A stretch of DNA of 64,000 nt from Pardosa pseudoannulata (GCA_032207245.1 CM063504.1:22492565-22556564), one strand, 5' to 3'; numbered from the stretch's first letter, positions 35,125-46,567 are shown. Program-made: numbers and translations. Notes: generated by a model not told the origin, from the sequence alone.

Positions 35125-35604
35125 TTAACACATTGACTGCCAGACGCATTTTCGATGGTTTGCCCAAGGCGCCGATGTGAATTTTTTATTATGCGATGAA
35201 TATTATGCTGAAATATTATTATGCCATGTCGTATATGTACCCAAGAAAAAAACTCCGAGATACGCGTTATTTCTGTCCAGCCTGTAAAGAGAAGCCAGCC
35301 TTTTGTGTGGAAGATTGCTTTACGAAGTTCCACAAACAATAAAATGTTATTTTCTCTCCTCCAATTTGAACTAATTTTTATTATAATTTTTGTTCATTTT
35401 TGTAATAAATTTTCCGTTTATGCAAACCAGCATTGATTTTTTGTTCTTTTTCCGGAAGACATCTATCGATATTAGCACTGATATACTACGAGATTATTCG
35501 TAGCTGCACAAAAATGGGAAGTAAACAGCACGAGATAACTCGTTGGCGCCCTAGAAAAGAACGCAATCTACGAGTTATCTCATAGTTCGTAGTCAACGTG
35601 TTAA
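35125..35604 (+). mobile_element. piggyBac internal-deletion derivative
   Basis: TTAA is present at both borders. The inverted ends are TTAACACATTGACTGCC and, reverse-complemented, TTAACACGTTGACTACG. It keeps the 3' end of the transposase gene (35222-35342) and the 3' subterminal region, which holds palindromic CGAGATAACTCG words. The 316-bp element at 46672 shares that subterminal region and both ends. Confidence 0.85.
35222..35342 (+). pseudogene. piggyBac transposase C-terminal cysteine-rich domain, frameshifted
   Basis: The encoded tail has the cysteine pattern of the piggyBac C-terminal DNA-binding domain: CRIC in one frame, then RYFCPACKEKPAFCVEDC and FTKFH followed by a stop in another. 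A one-base slip in the A-run near 35245-35251 separates the frames. In piggyBac proteins this zinc-binding domain recognises the transposon ends. The DDD catalytic core is deleted, so this is a relic carried inside a non-autonomous element. Confidence 0.8.
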
Positions 35605-36462
35605 TTAAATATTTTATTACAAAAGTGTATGAAATGAACAATATAGTTTTGTATCAGCAGAAACTTATTAAAAACAATCCGTTACACAGATTTTTTTAAA
35701 GTCTGCTCACTGTAGGGGTTTTCCAAGAGGATGTTAAAGTCAATGATGATCATAAGTTTTTAACTGTCCCAACAAAACTGTAGTAAATATAACTGGATTT
35801 TGAATTCTAAGAATGTGAAACATCTTTTGGATTGCACCACAACTGGGTTTGTCCAAAGGTATTGTTCTCCATTTTTCCTCTCTAAAAGCAGTTTGCGAAA
35901 TGGAAGGATTAAATTTTCATTTTATTGTTTCCTTATCACAAAACTGTCTTTTACAGACAAGCTCGCTTTCAAAACCTCAAAGGAGTACTAACAACGAGTA
36001 TTTCTACTTTTATTTCGCTACCTCTATCTTATTTTTGAAACTTTTTCTATGTACCTGAAGAGGTAAATACTTTACGATCCTTATTAACACATTGTGTGCG
36101 GGTACATTTCGCAGCGGAATTGTACCGGGAGCAGGCGTTTTGCGCGTAAATTTAGTTATTCAGTTAAATCTCAATAGATCGAAAATTATTTAATTTTTTA
36201 ACCAACTTTTCGTATTTTATATTGAAATATATAAACAAATATATAAATAGAAATATATAAATAACAACCATAAGATTTTTGTAAACAAAAAATATATTTT
36301 TTAGTGGATAAATTTATAATAGTATCGTAAATATGAAAAATCAAATAGAAATAGTAGTATACAGTTTTAATTTTTTCGAATTATGTTATATATAAATATT
36401 TTTACATTATAACAAAAATGAAAAGAGTAATTATAAGATTAATAATGTTAAAACTATTTTTT
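35605..36462. other. Unassigned AT-rich DNA
   Basis: A TTAACACATTGTGTGCGGG word at 36085-36103 resembles a piggyBac end, but no partner end was found. ACAAGCTCGCTTTCAAAAC at 35959-35977 nearly repeats a stretch at 33153. No gene found. Confidence 0.35.
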
Positions 36463-36841
36463 ACTGAGGGGTCAGTTCACATGAAGTTATAAGTAACAGG
36501 CTCTTAACACCTGGGTCAACATCTCAGTTAAAATCTGTGGGAAAATCTCTAGAAAAATCTGCCTCCGATAGTGTGCATCTCCTTTTTGTTTGGAAATTTA
36601 CTAAAATGTCTGCTAGGGCCATGTAGAGTTATAAGTGGTCAGCACCTTCTCTGAGGACGTAAACTGTAGCCCCAGTGGTCAATTTAGGTTAGGGGTTAAA
36701 AAGGGGAAAGCAAAAGGACGCGGGAATTTTTGCTCTTGACTCAAGACCCCTTGAAAACCCCTGAGAATTTTCTCGGGGTGTCTAAGGGATTTTATACAAA
36801 ATGCTTACATTAGCTTCCCGATGAAGTTACTTTTCCTTACA
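36463..36841 (-). mobile_element. Microsatellite-bounded repeat (family M), copy 4, truncated
   Basis: The right end GAAGTTACTTTTCCTTACA runs directly into a CT/AC/AT compound microsatellite. It keeps the 75-bp segment also present in copy 2. The left end stops at ACTGAGGGGTCAG, short of the family's other terminus. Confidence 0.75.
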
Positions 36842-37732
<891 letters not shown>

Positions 37733-37744
37733 TCCTGTTACGAA

Positions 37745-37790
37745 CTTGTGTAGCAAAAAAGTAGACAGTAGCGCGCTTCTAACCAACCAA
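37745..37790 (+). mobile_element. 46-bp SINE insertion, extreme 5' truncation
   Basis: Only the SINE tail (CTTGTGTAGCAAAAAAGTAG to AACCAACCAA) was inserted. A perfect 12-bp TSD, TCCTGTTACGAA, lies at 37733-37744 and 37791-37802. Confidence 0.88.
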
Positions 37791-37802
37791 TCCTGTTACG
37801 AA

Positions 37803-38324
37803 ACTTTCAAAAAAGCAAACCCTACCTCAACTTTAAAAAAATGAACGTATGAAAGGGTAAATCACGTGCGCGAGGATATAAGGTTAAAAAAAAGATGGCA
37901 CCATAATCTTTTCATAGTCAATTTTTCCCACAGCTTCGCTCATGGGCATGAATAAGCAAACACACGGTAGCTGTAGTGTAGAGAGAGAGCCCAGGCTCAC
38001 AAAAAAAAAGCAAGTGTCGCTTGCGATCTCATTGCAGGCGCGATCCGTGATGCTCCGTGGCATCATCTGCTTGCCATTGAATCAGGATGTGATAGGAGGG
38101 TCGGAAGCGCTTAATCATCTCCCCAAACTCCCCATCCTCGTTAACCTTTTTCCAGACAATGAGTCAAATGGACGCTTCCGGAATGGACCATTATTACTTC
38201 TTTTTTGTTGTTATTTTCTTTCCTCAGCTCTCTCTCTCTCTTGCCGTACAGACGTGATCAGACAATAAGTCTGGTGTGTAAGCAGATGTGGATGAATTTA
38301 AAGAGGGTGGTTTCATCACGCTAA
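37803..38324. other. Unassigned, GC-richer DNA
   Basis: The stretch 37860-38300 is GC-richer than average and holds a 108-codon open frame (37942-38268) and a minus-strand frame. I recognise no domain, and a strong (CT) patch at 38226-38240 lowers the coding case. A host exon cannot be excluded. Confidence 0.3.
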
Positions 38325-38462
38325 CATCCAGAACTGGGGCGTTTTACGCAGAATAAGCCTTTTAGCGGTGTTGTGTTACGTGTTGCCTTTTCCACTTACA
38401 ATCAGTAAAATAATTTTGAATAATTGAAGCGTGTTTGCTTGGGGACGTAAAACCTTAAGGTC
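38325..38462 (+). repeat. Two-copy dispersed repeat, copy 1
   Basis: It shares CGCAGAATAAGCCTT and CCTTTTCCACTTA with 43088-43215 in the same order. It is non-coding and of unknown class. Confidence 0.55.
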
Positions 38463-38571
38463 TGATTCCATTGATAATATATTTGGTTTAATGTTTGCTG
38501 TTGATAATTAGAAGATAATAAAAGGTTGTTTATTCCCTCTAAATTATTTCAGTTCAATAGATAATAAGATA

Positions 38572-39047
38572 CAGTGGTAACTCATTTATACGAAACTAAT
38601 ATATAAGAAATATTCAGTTATACGAAGTAATATTGTGCCTCGGCAAAACTCGCATAAGGTTTATGTAATAATTTATTCACATATACGGATATTCAGTTAT
38701 ACGAAACTTTCACTTAGTCAGAGGAATGTTTGATCCCGTGCTTAAATTTTCGTTCGCTAGTCTTATTCAGTTATAGCAAATTTTTGTAAACAGACTTCTA
38801 CTGAGCCTATCAACATCGTCATATGCTTTTCTTCCTTTATCTTACAGAATCTTTATCTGTATTCGTCTTCAAAAAGTGGAGACAGTTTTTAAATCATGTT
38901 TACTATTTCTTTTAACATTTAATATTATTTTAATTTGTGTTTTCATGTTCCCACAGTTGGAAACGAAAACAATTCACATATACGAGGCATTCACTTAAAC
39001 GAAGAATTCTCTGTTCCCCTAGATTTTGTAGAAGTGGGGTTCCACTA
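38572..39047. mobile_element. pogo/Tigger-like MITE, 476 bp
   Basis: It begins TA-CAGTGGTAACTC and ends GGGGTTCCACTA-TA, with TA on each side. CAGTGG ends with TA duplication are characteristic of pogo/Tigger elements. Repeated CAGTTATACGAA and CACTTAAACGAA words form subterminal repeats. No transposase frame remains. Confidence 0.7.
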
Positions 39048-39477
39048 TAATAATATTGATCTTTTCTTTGGCTTAACATTTTTTTTATCAATAATTGAAT
39101 AAATGTTTGGTAAAAGGACAGTACACCACTCAAGCTTTTCCGAAAAATTAAAAAAGAACTGTTTTAAAAATTGTTTCATTTTAAAAAACATTTTAGTTGG
39201 TCAGTGGCAAATTTTTTAATAAAGTACATTTTACGCTACGATCTAATCTTTTATAATATGAGGTCTATTGAGACTGGGACCTACTACTTAAAACCGTTAT
39301 TGTTATCGAAATCACTTGGTCCCGATTTTCTCTATTCATTTGTATGTTAAAACTATCGCTTTATGTGATCATTACATCGGTTAATGGAATCAGTTTTCGA
39401 ACCTCATTTTAATTGGCAAAGGAATATTCACAATATATTCTGAAGGAACCCATTCTTTTCTTTCCCTTCGCTGTTGT

Positions 39478-40106
39478 TTAAACCTCTAAGCGGTTCGCAC
39501 GTACAATTCCGCCAAACCGATGATGTCTTCAAAGTGGTTGTCACGTACAATTTTCGACCTCCAAAAACGTTCCGATAATGGATGTAATGTACATTTCTGC
39601 CGGTGTTTTCCCCTATGGAGTTTTGAGGTAGGAGGGTCAGGTCGATTGTTTAGGAACTGCACACCTACTCCCGGAGACACAAAGACGCTGATAGCTTTTC
39701 ATGGCTTTGTAAATCTCTATTTCGAAGTATTTCTTTTGCGGTAACAGATGTATCTCTAATTGCACTACTTAAATAGCTTGGATGACTTTAGTAAAAAAAG
39801 ATATAAATCATTCTCTTAAAGAATATTTTTATTTGTACTTTTAGAACCCATTATTTCTTATGGGATGATCTTCGAGACTTGACGAGCTTTATGTGTATTA
39901 AAAATTAACAATCTATAATGTCTATTTATATATCTATTTATAACCGGAAGTAAAGGGTCAGTAACGAGGGTGGGTTTTCTGTATTCCAATCTAGTCGACA
40001 AAGGGTGAAGTAAAAAATCGTAGAACACTTTGGTCACTGACACAATGAAATTTTAGCATATTTTTTGGAGATTTTTTTCCTCGGTGTGTTCCACTCGGAG
40101 GGTTAA
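39478..40106. mobile_element. TTAA-bounded element nested in the Tigger-like element
   Basis: TTAA lies at 39478-39481 and 40103-40106. The ends are weakly inverted (TTAAACCTCTAAGCG and, reverse-complemented, TTAACCCTCCGAGTG). The Tigger copy at 44305 reads through this point without it, which establishes it as an insertion. A non-autonomous piggyBac-like element is the likely class. Confidence 0.75.
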
Positions 40107-40317
40107 ATTTCCGAGAATTCTCCTCTTCAACCTAAGGAAATGGGAAATGAACAAAGGAGTGGGACATTACAAGTTCCTGGAATTTTTCAGAACTAGCACA
40201 CCCTGCTGGTGGTCAATAGTTATCAGATAAGCAGAAGGCAACACATTCTTATCGGAACTGAGAAGCAGCGTAATCACATTTTATGCCTTGTTCGCTTGCA
40301 TGCAGCTTGTCGATATG

Positions 40318-40383
40318 AAAGCCAGAAAGCGAAATGATTTAACATTAAAACAAAAGATCGAAATTTTAAATCGTTATGACAGG
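40318..40383 (+). pseudogene. Tigger-like transposase N-terminal fragment
   Basis: It encodes KARKRNDLTLKQKIEILNR, the first helices of the CENP-B/Psq-type helix-turn-helix found at the N-terminus of pogo/Tigger transposases. The internal deletion then joins it to non-homologous codons and a stop at 40488. The DDD catalytic domain is absent, so there is no activity. Confidence 0.8.
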
Positions 40384-40958
40384 TTTATTATGATTACGAA
40401 CAATTTATCAATGAGCTTCTTAGAAAAAATTGTAGACAGTCAACAATGGATCAATATTTTTATTATGTATACAATTCTTATGTTTTAAAGGATAATACAC
40501 AGTACATAAATATAAGGTGTGTTTTTTCATTTTGTTTTGAAATTTAGTACATGTGAATTAAAGGGGGGTAAATTTATCTAATTTTGCATATCGTTTATAG
40601 TTATCAATCGGTTATTGTTATCAAAATCACGGTGTCCCAAACTGATCACATTAAGCGGAGTCCACTGTACTACGAACATCTATGCTCCTGTGGGATTCCA
40701 ACCGAAGGTCAGTGATCTAACCATTCGACTATAGCATTCGTTTGAGAGTTTCTTCAGCGTGTCTCAGTACCAAAAATTTTATTTGTAACTCTATTGAAGA
40801 AAATTACTAAAAATTTTGCCTCTTATAATTCAATAATTCTCCTACCCAACATTTTGAATTACGAGATTCATACATAGGGGGGCGTTGAACACATTTCGCC
40901 TCTGTTTTTATCAACAAGTAGTGTATTCGCGTCATGCCTTCGTTTCTGGCTAATTGAA

Positions 40959-41123
40959 TTTGGTTTGGTTTTGGAATGCTACGGTCTATTTTTTGCAACA
41001 CGAGGGCTAATGACACCGGGACCTACTGCTTAAAGCCGATTCCAAACGGCTACGAACATCCATGCCATAGTGGGATTCGAACCCACGAAGGCCAGCACCC
41101 TAACCATTCGGCCATCGTTCGGC
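40959..41123 (-). mobile_element. tRNA-derived SINE
   Basis: A full-span minus-strand copy with a perfect 13-bp TSD, CTGGCTAATTGAA, at 40946-40958 and 41124-41136. About 13 bp between the A- and B-boxes (the ACTCCGGTACCG region) are deleted. Confidence 0.92.
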
Positions 41124-41141
41124 CTGGCTAATTGAAGTTCC

Positions 41142-41738
41142 TGTTCCAATAAATAATTATTTATTGGAACATTTTTGGTGACAACTCGACGTGATGGTGA
41201 TTGTGTGGACCGGACTGGCACGTAATGCTGAACTGGAATAACGGAATAATTTAGTTTTGGATCCATTGGATTATTTATGGAATTTGGAGGGACCTCTTGG
41301 AATTGGAGGTAGGCCCTTTCTTATTATCCCTTCGAGTTAAGTTTGTTAGTTGGGAAAGGTTTTTGTTAATTAGTTGTTTAGAAAAGAAAATATTCGAAAA
41401 CGAAACTGTGCAGATCGAAAGCGAAACACTGGTTGAAAAATAAATTCCTGTTAATTAGCTTAGTTAATTACTTTAATTATGGATATAGAAAGGCTTAAGG
41501 AAAAACGTAAAGGGTTACGGAATTTATTTACTAGGCATTTGACAAAAATTAAAAATTCGTTAGGAGCGAAAATAACGGAAGAATATACAAAAGACATGAA
41601 AATTGAGGAGCTTTCAAGCTTAAAGGATCAACTCATTGAAAAAATGAATGAATTGAGAAAAATTGATGATGAGTTGCAATCTAAAATAAATATTGAAGAT
41701 ATCGAGGCTGACTTAATCACGTCCGGGTCACCAAAAAA
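41142..41738 (+). mobile_element. BEL/Pao retrotransposon 5' fragment
   Basis: It starts with a 30-bp perfect palindrome (41142-41171; half TGTTCCAATAAATAA) whose second half is the LTR 3' terminus. Then comes the leader TTTTTGGTGACAACTCGACG, like the GGTGACCCCGACGTGA leader of BEL/Pao elements, a 300-bp untranslated region and the start of gag. At 41726-41738 the leader reappears inverted and passes into an inverted LTR, so the fragment is folded back on itself. Confidence 0.75.
41479..41725 (+). pseudogene. BEL/Pao gag N-terminal fragment
   Basis: From ATG at 41479, about 82 codons of a charged, coiled-coil-like N-terminus are open (MDIERLKEKRKGLRNLF, later LSSLKDQLIEKMNEL and IDDELQSKI). 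This resembles the N-terminal helical segment of BEL/Pao Gag. The frame then crosses into the inverted leader and LTR and stops at 41811. The rest of gag and all of pol are missing. Confidence 0.7.
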
Positions 41739-42012
41739 TGTTCCAATAAATAATTATATCCAACTCCATTACGAACATTTATTGACCACACAACACATAT
41801 CTACAAACTAACACTTAAAAACATGCTACCAACAAGGCAGCTCGAGTTCAACTACAGCTCTTTTCCCCGGGGTAGGGAACATCAAGCAACAAAATCCCGT
41901 CTCAGGGATAAAACATATTTAAGCGGAGCTGGAGTCGCAACAGTTCCCACTTGAAATTTATATTTATTTCAATATTGATATTAAATTTTATATTAAATCA
42001 GTTATGTTAACA
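41739..42012 (-). mobile_element. BEL/Pao LTR, inverted relative to its gag
   Basis: On the minus strand it starts about TGTTAACATAAC (42012), has a TTAAATATG TATA-like word, AATAAA near 41776-41781, and ends TTATTGGAACA at 41739, followed by TTTTTTGGTGACCCGGACG. The 3' end matches the palindromic LTR terminus at 41142-41171. The 5' limit is judged from TG and typical length only. Confidence 0.6.
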
Positions 42013-42353
42013 ATTTCGAAAATAAAATAACTTATTTTCATGAAACAAATAACCCGTTTTATTTAACTTTTTTAAATAAAATTAAAAAAAGAAAGCGTTA
42101 TAGTTGCCGGTTTATTCCTGAAATCGGAATTTTTAAAATTATTCTAAAAGCACCAAGGCATTTAAAAAATAACAAATTTAAATATTACCACGCAGTCGAA
42201 TAGAAATCATGAAAGATTTGGTACCGTGTATTTATATAGAAAATAATCACTGGTTAGCTCAAGTCAACTGCGGTAAACCCATGCACGTGACGTAAAATGT
42301 AAAATACTTTTAATTTTTCCAACGATCACTCTGTTACACGATCACTCTGTCAA
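42013..42353. other. Unassigned AT-rich DNA
   Basis: Nothing recognised. Confidence 0.35.
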
Positions 42354-42515
42354 TAGAGAAATTTGTCGCAACATCACGAACTACCATAATGCCCTTCCCA
42401 TTCATTTTCAGGTTTACAACAGCCAATAGACAAACAATAAACTACCTTTCCGTTTGAAACTAAAGCCAGGATTGTCATAAATTGAGATTTGCCCTACAGC
42501 GTGAAATCGCCTTAT
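42354..42515 (+). mobile_element. 160-bp MITE (family G), copy 5
   Basis: It starts AAATTTGTCGCAACATCACG and ends GTGAAATCGCCTTA, with the same core as the copies at 20893 and 21238. Confidence 0.75.
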
Positions 42516-42744
42516 TTGTTTCTGCCCTAGAAACAAATAGATTTGACGTTTTAAAAAATGCGAAATTGTACTTAAAAACTGTTGTAATTATTTAAAATAA
42601 AAATTAAAGTAAATCCAGTTAAAAGCACAGAAGCTTATATTACCTCCGTACACATTTTGAAGACTATCATATGAATGGATCTTTTAAATGTTTTTTTAAA
42701 GGTTTAAATAATTTTAGCCGTTGTTAAAATAAATGCAATAAATG

Positions 42745-42930
42745 CATTGGAACCTTACATTATAGACGCATATGACCGATGCAGGTCAAAAAAGCGTCCA
42801 ATCTCCATCATGACCTTGACCTTCAAATAATTTGACACCTAAAAGCTTTCTTTGTTTTATCTGAGTCACTATGCAAAATATTTTGAAGATCGGTCAACCA
42901 TTTGGGATTGCATGGCGAACATACATACAT
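42745..42930 (+). mobile_element. RTE-like LINE 3' tail or derived SINE
   Basis: It ends with GATCGGTCAACCATTTGGG, a short spacer with ATGGCGAACATACATA and more (CATA) repeats. A TCGGT-CAACC-TTTGGGA block before a short tandem repeat is a common 3' end of RTE-clade retroelements in animals. No coding sequence is present; the call rests on that resemblance. Confidence 0.4.
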
Positions 42931-43087
42931 ACAAAGGATTTTATGTAGAGATCAGAAAATGGTAATTTGTCTTCCATCTCTAAATGCATTAATATAGCCC
43001 TGCCGCCACAAAATTAAAGTAATTGAAAGTAGATATAGTTTAATAAGTATGTTTTGACCATGAACTATTTTAGTTCTTAGGCAGAAC

Positions 43088-43215
43088 TATCCAGGACTGG
43101 GGAGTTTTGCGCAGAATAAGCCTTATAACGATGTTTCCTTTTCCACTTATAATCAATCCAATAACTTTCAGCGAATGAAGTGCCCTTGCATGAGAACGTA
43201 TCACTCATTTGAATC
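43088..43215 (+). repeat. Two-copy dispersed repeat, copy 2
   Basis: Counterpart of 38325-38462, shorter by small deletions. Confidence 0.55.
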
Positions 43216-44302
43216 TATTGATGTTAAAAATATCAATGAGCTTTTCTTTCGCTTAGTTTTATTTTGTGTCGCTAGTTAGGAAATTAACTGCTTTTCCTAG
43301 AGTGAATGAAATAATTATCAATAAAGTGTATTTGGCAACATATCCCCAGAAAATTTCATGCCAGTCTCGTAAGATTTCCAGTCTGTCAGTATAATTACAG
43401 TCTCTCACGTTAACTTATAAGTGTGAAATATATGAAAAAAAATTATATTATTGTGATAGAGAGGAGAAGGGAGTAGTTTAATTGCAAAAGCATCCACTAT
43501 CCCATTGTACTGCCTAAAAATATAAATTTTAAAAACTTTAATTATTTGGAGAGAACATGGTGTAATAATTAAATATCTAAACAATTTCTAAATATCGTTT
43601 AGGTAAATATTTTTATTTGGTGCCATACGCACAAAATATCAAATTTGAATTACAGGAAGTTAAAAATAACATTTATTTCAAAGAAGACAAAAAATTAAGT
43701 GTATTTCTACCATCTGTTGCTAGTTTGAAGCCTTAAAAACATGGAAATTAAAAAGTATATATTAATACCTGTAAACAGTAGAAAAGAAAAAATATTTAAC
43801 ATGTGGTTTTGCGGTGCAACCGTGAGTCAGTTTAAACGTCTATATACATTGAAGGCTGTCCGCAGTCTATGTACTACCACATGAGGCGCCTTCCATGGTT
43901 GAAAGATTGCGCACCCCTGGTTTAGAGCAAGGGTCGGGCACACGGCACCGTAGTGTCCTTGGAGCATTATAAATGGGCTTTCACCAGTACAAACGTCTAC
44001 AATTGACACACCCCATATTGACCATATAATGATATCATATTTTGAACTTGGTCGATAAAAATAGTTCCACTGTTTTGCGCTAATGATAATATTCGTGTTA
44101 TCCAACTACTTAGAGCTGTGAAGGCTTCTTTTCAAATGTAATATAATGGTAATCAAAGTATCGAAAAAAAACTACACACGTTCATTTAATTGTTTAAGAG
44201 CAGGTAATTTCAATTCCAGTGCAAGAATCTACAGGATACACTTTATCCTTGGATTATACCTTTAGTAAGAACTATTTAAAAGTATATTAAACTGAATTGT
44301 GA
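43216..44302. other. Unassigned AT-rich DNA
   Basis: No gene or repeat family recognised; the 92-codon minus-strand frame near 43827-44105 has no recognisable domain. Confidence 0.35.
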
Positions 44303-44605
44303 TACAGTGGGCTCCGCTTAATGTGATCAGTTTCGGTCACCGTGATTTTGATAAAAATAACCGATTGATAACAATAAACGATATACAAAATTAGATAAAT
44401 TTACCCCCCCCGTGTGAATTAAAAATTCACACGTACTACATTTCAAAATAGTATTAAAATACTCACCTAATATTTATGTACTGTATATTATTCTTTAAGA
44501 CTTAAGAATTGTTTACATGATAGAAATAATTGATCAATTGTTGACTGTCTACACTTCCAAGAAGCTCATTGATACATAGTTCGTAATCATAATTCTTTTT
44601 TAAAG

Positions 44606-44800
44606 TCATCGGAAGGGTGTTTTACTCCCCGTTTCAACACTTTCAATACAATTCAGAAGCTGAGAAATGTTTAACTGCGCTTCAGCATTGCGCTGACTCA
44701 TATTTAGTAACCTGTCAAAATGATTTAAAATTTCGATACTTAGTTTTAATGTTAAATCATTTCGCTTTCTGGCGCACACAAACTGCTTGTAAGCCAGCAA
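44606..44800 (-). pseudogene. Tigger-like transposase N-terminal fragment
   Basis: It encodes ARKRNDLTLKLSIEILNHFD, then the second helix pair with SQRNAEAQLNIS, the helix-turn-helix start of a pogo/Tigger transposase. It retains about 40 more codons than the copy at 40318 before the deletion and stop. The catalytic domain is missing. Confidence 0.8.
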
Positions 44801-44866
44801 GGCATAAAATGTGAATACGCTGCTTCTCAGTTCCGAAAAGAATTTTTTGCCTTCTGCTTATCTGAC

Positions 44867-45109
44867 TGTTCAGGCACATCGCCACTTGGGCGATACTGTG
44901 CACCTGGCGAGATCTGTTCTCTCTCTTTTTAAATTATAGCAACCCTGGTCCAGTGACCCCCCCCCCAAAAAAAAAAAAAAAAGAGGAGACTTTGGTGCTA
45001 CTGTCGTTGGAAGCAACAAGTTTCATTTTCTTGTGCATTAAACAATTACAACTAGTAATTGTCTATCTTTATTATTTTTTATACAGTCTACATCTATGCT
45101 CTCCGCACA
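44867..45109 (+). mobile_element. Solo LTR, 243 bp, nested in a Tigger-like element
   Basis: It starts TGTTCAGG and ends CCGCACA, with a perfect 5-bp TSD, CTGAC, at 44862-44866 and 45110-45114. The Tigger copy at 39297 reads through the site uninterrupted. It includes a C9 A16 homopolymer pair at about 44960-44982. Orientation is uncertain because both ends are TG/CA; the minus strand has AATAATAAAG near its own start, the plus strand an ATTAAA. Confidence 0.75.
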
Positions 45110-45464
45110 CTGACAATTATTGACCACCAGCAGGGTGTATGTATTTCTGAAAAATTCAAGGAACGTGTAATTTCCCACTCCTTTGTTTTCTCTCCTTTTT
45201 CCCTAGGTGGAAGAGTGAGAATTCTCAGAAATTAAAACAAGAACGAAGGGAAAGAAAAGAATGGGTTCCTTCTGAATACATTGTGAATATTTCTTTGCCA
45301 GTTAAAATGAGATTCGAAAACTGATAACATTAACCGATGTAACGATCCCATAAAGCGATAATTTTAACATACAAATGAATAGAGAAAATCGGGACCGAGT
45401 GATTTCGATAACAATAAGCGATTGATAACATTAACCGCTATCACATTAAGCGTAATCCACTGTA

Positions 45465-46567
45465 TTTTGTATGCACTTATAGCTTTGATCATCTTTTTAA
45501 TTATTAAAGTCATGCAAATAATATTTAAAAAAATTAAATTGCCTAGGTTTAAATTTAAATTGAAAACGTTTATCTATTTATCACAGGATTCTATTTATAA
45601 ATATAATTTAGAAATTAATATTTTTAAGAAAATTAACAGTTAGCCCTCTATTTAAAAAAATATAGCGTTTAAAGTTATCAAAATGTTGTTGATTCGAACT
45701 TTAGAAAAATGCAAAAAAAGCTATTAATTTTTTAGCATTTTTGTAATTATCATAAATGAATTTTATAATCATCATCTTCATTTTGATTTATTTGAATATC
45801 TTTTTCTAACCACAGAGAGGAAAAATTCTAAAACATCTAAAGAAATATTTATTTAAAATAGAAGTTGAAATCCCAATATTCAGTTTTACTACTATTGTTA
45901 CTACTGCTTGAACCATTAGTTATCATGCTATTAGAAAAAATTATTAACCCATTCTTTTCACGAACTTACTGTTTCCAGAATACGTTCCCATCAGAATTTT
46001 TTTTTTAAATTTATACAGTGAGAACAACATAAATGTTTACGCATGAAACGTGACTCGTACAGAAACAAAGGAGAAAAATATTAAACTTGGACTGAAAATA
46101 ACTACACATTTGAAACAGCCATTGTTCCGTTTCACAAAGGAAACGAGCATTATGCCTAATCATAAAATGCACAGAGGACCATTTTTCATACGTCACTCTT
46201 TGTTACAAAAATATTTCTATATTTAAACGAATTATCTCAGATTTATTTTTAAGGACATTAACATCTGGTATGACGTTTTACAATTCGGTTTTTAACATTT
46301 ACAAGTTGGAGTCATAGCTGTACCATCCCCCAGAAAATCCTGAAAATATCCGAGGCTGGTTATTCTACTGTGTAACAGCAGGTTCGCCAACATTCAAATT
46401 CTCCGTTTGTGCTTTTTTGCTTTCGTACGGCAAAAATTCGCAGGTTTCTTCTCGTATATACTGGACGAAACTGTCTAGAATATGGGAAGAATACTGCCGC
46501 TCTATTTAGCAGCCCAAATGTTACGGATATTTAGTTGAAAATAGTAGAATAGTTCATCAGTGGATGT
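45465..46567. other. Unassigned AT-rich DNA
   Basis: No gene or repeat family recognised. Confidence 0.4.

Larger units (their letters stand above)
39297..40667 (+). mobile_element. pogo/Tigger-like element, internally deleted
   Basis: The right end CGGAGTCCACTG is followed by TA. The left end has lost about the first 45 bp, judged against the complete copy at 44305-45462. It keeps the start of the transposase gene, then an internal deletion, and it contains a TTAA-bounded insertion (39478-40106). Confidence 0.85.
39228..40743 (-). mobile_element. tRNA-derived SINE split by a Tigger-like element
   Basis: The SINE tail and body are at 39228-39296 (GAGACTGGGACCTACTACTT) and its B-box and head at 40670-40743 (ACGAACATCTATGC to CCATTCGACTATAGC). 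The two halves join in order when the intervening Tigger-like element is removed. It is the outermost layer of a three-layer nest. Confidence 0.75.
44305..45462 (-). mobile_element. pogo/Tigger-like element with both ends
   Basis: Ends CAGTGGGCTCCGCTTAATG (left) and CGCTTAATGTGATAGCGG (reverse-complemented right, after CAGTGGATTA), with TA at 44303-44304 and 45463-45464. It is about 1.16 kb including a 243-bp solo LTR inserted at 44867. It is an internal-deletion derivative; its deletion differs from that of the copy at 39297. Confidence 0.88.

Noticed and set aside
36085..36150. TTAACACATTGTGTGCGGG word resembling a piggyBac end
   Set aside because: No inverted partner with TTAA was found within the window, so no element can be delimited.
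37942..38268. 108-codon plus-strand open frame in a GC-richer patch
   Set aside because: It ends in a CT-rich, low-complexity stretch and has no recognisable domain; an opposing minus-strand frame is also open.
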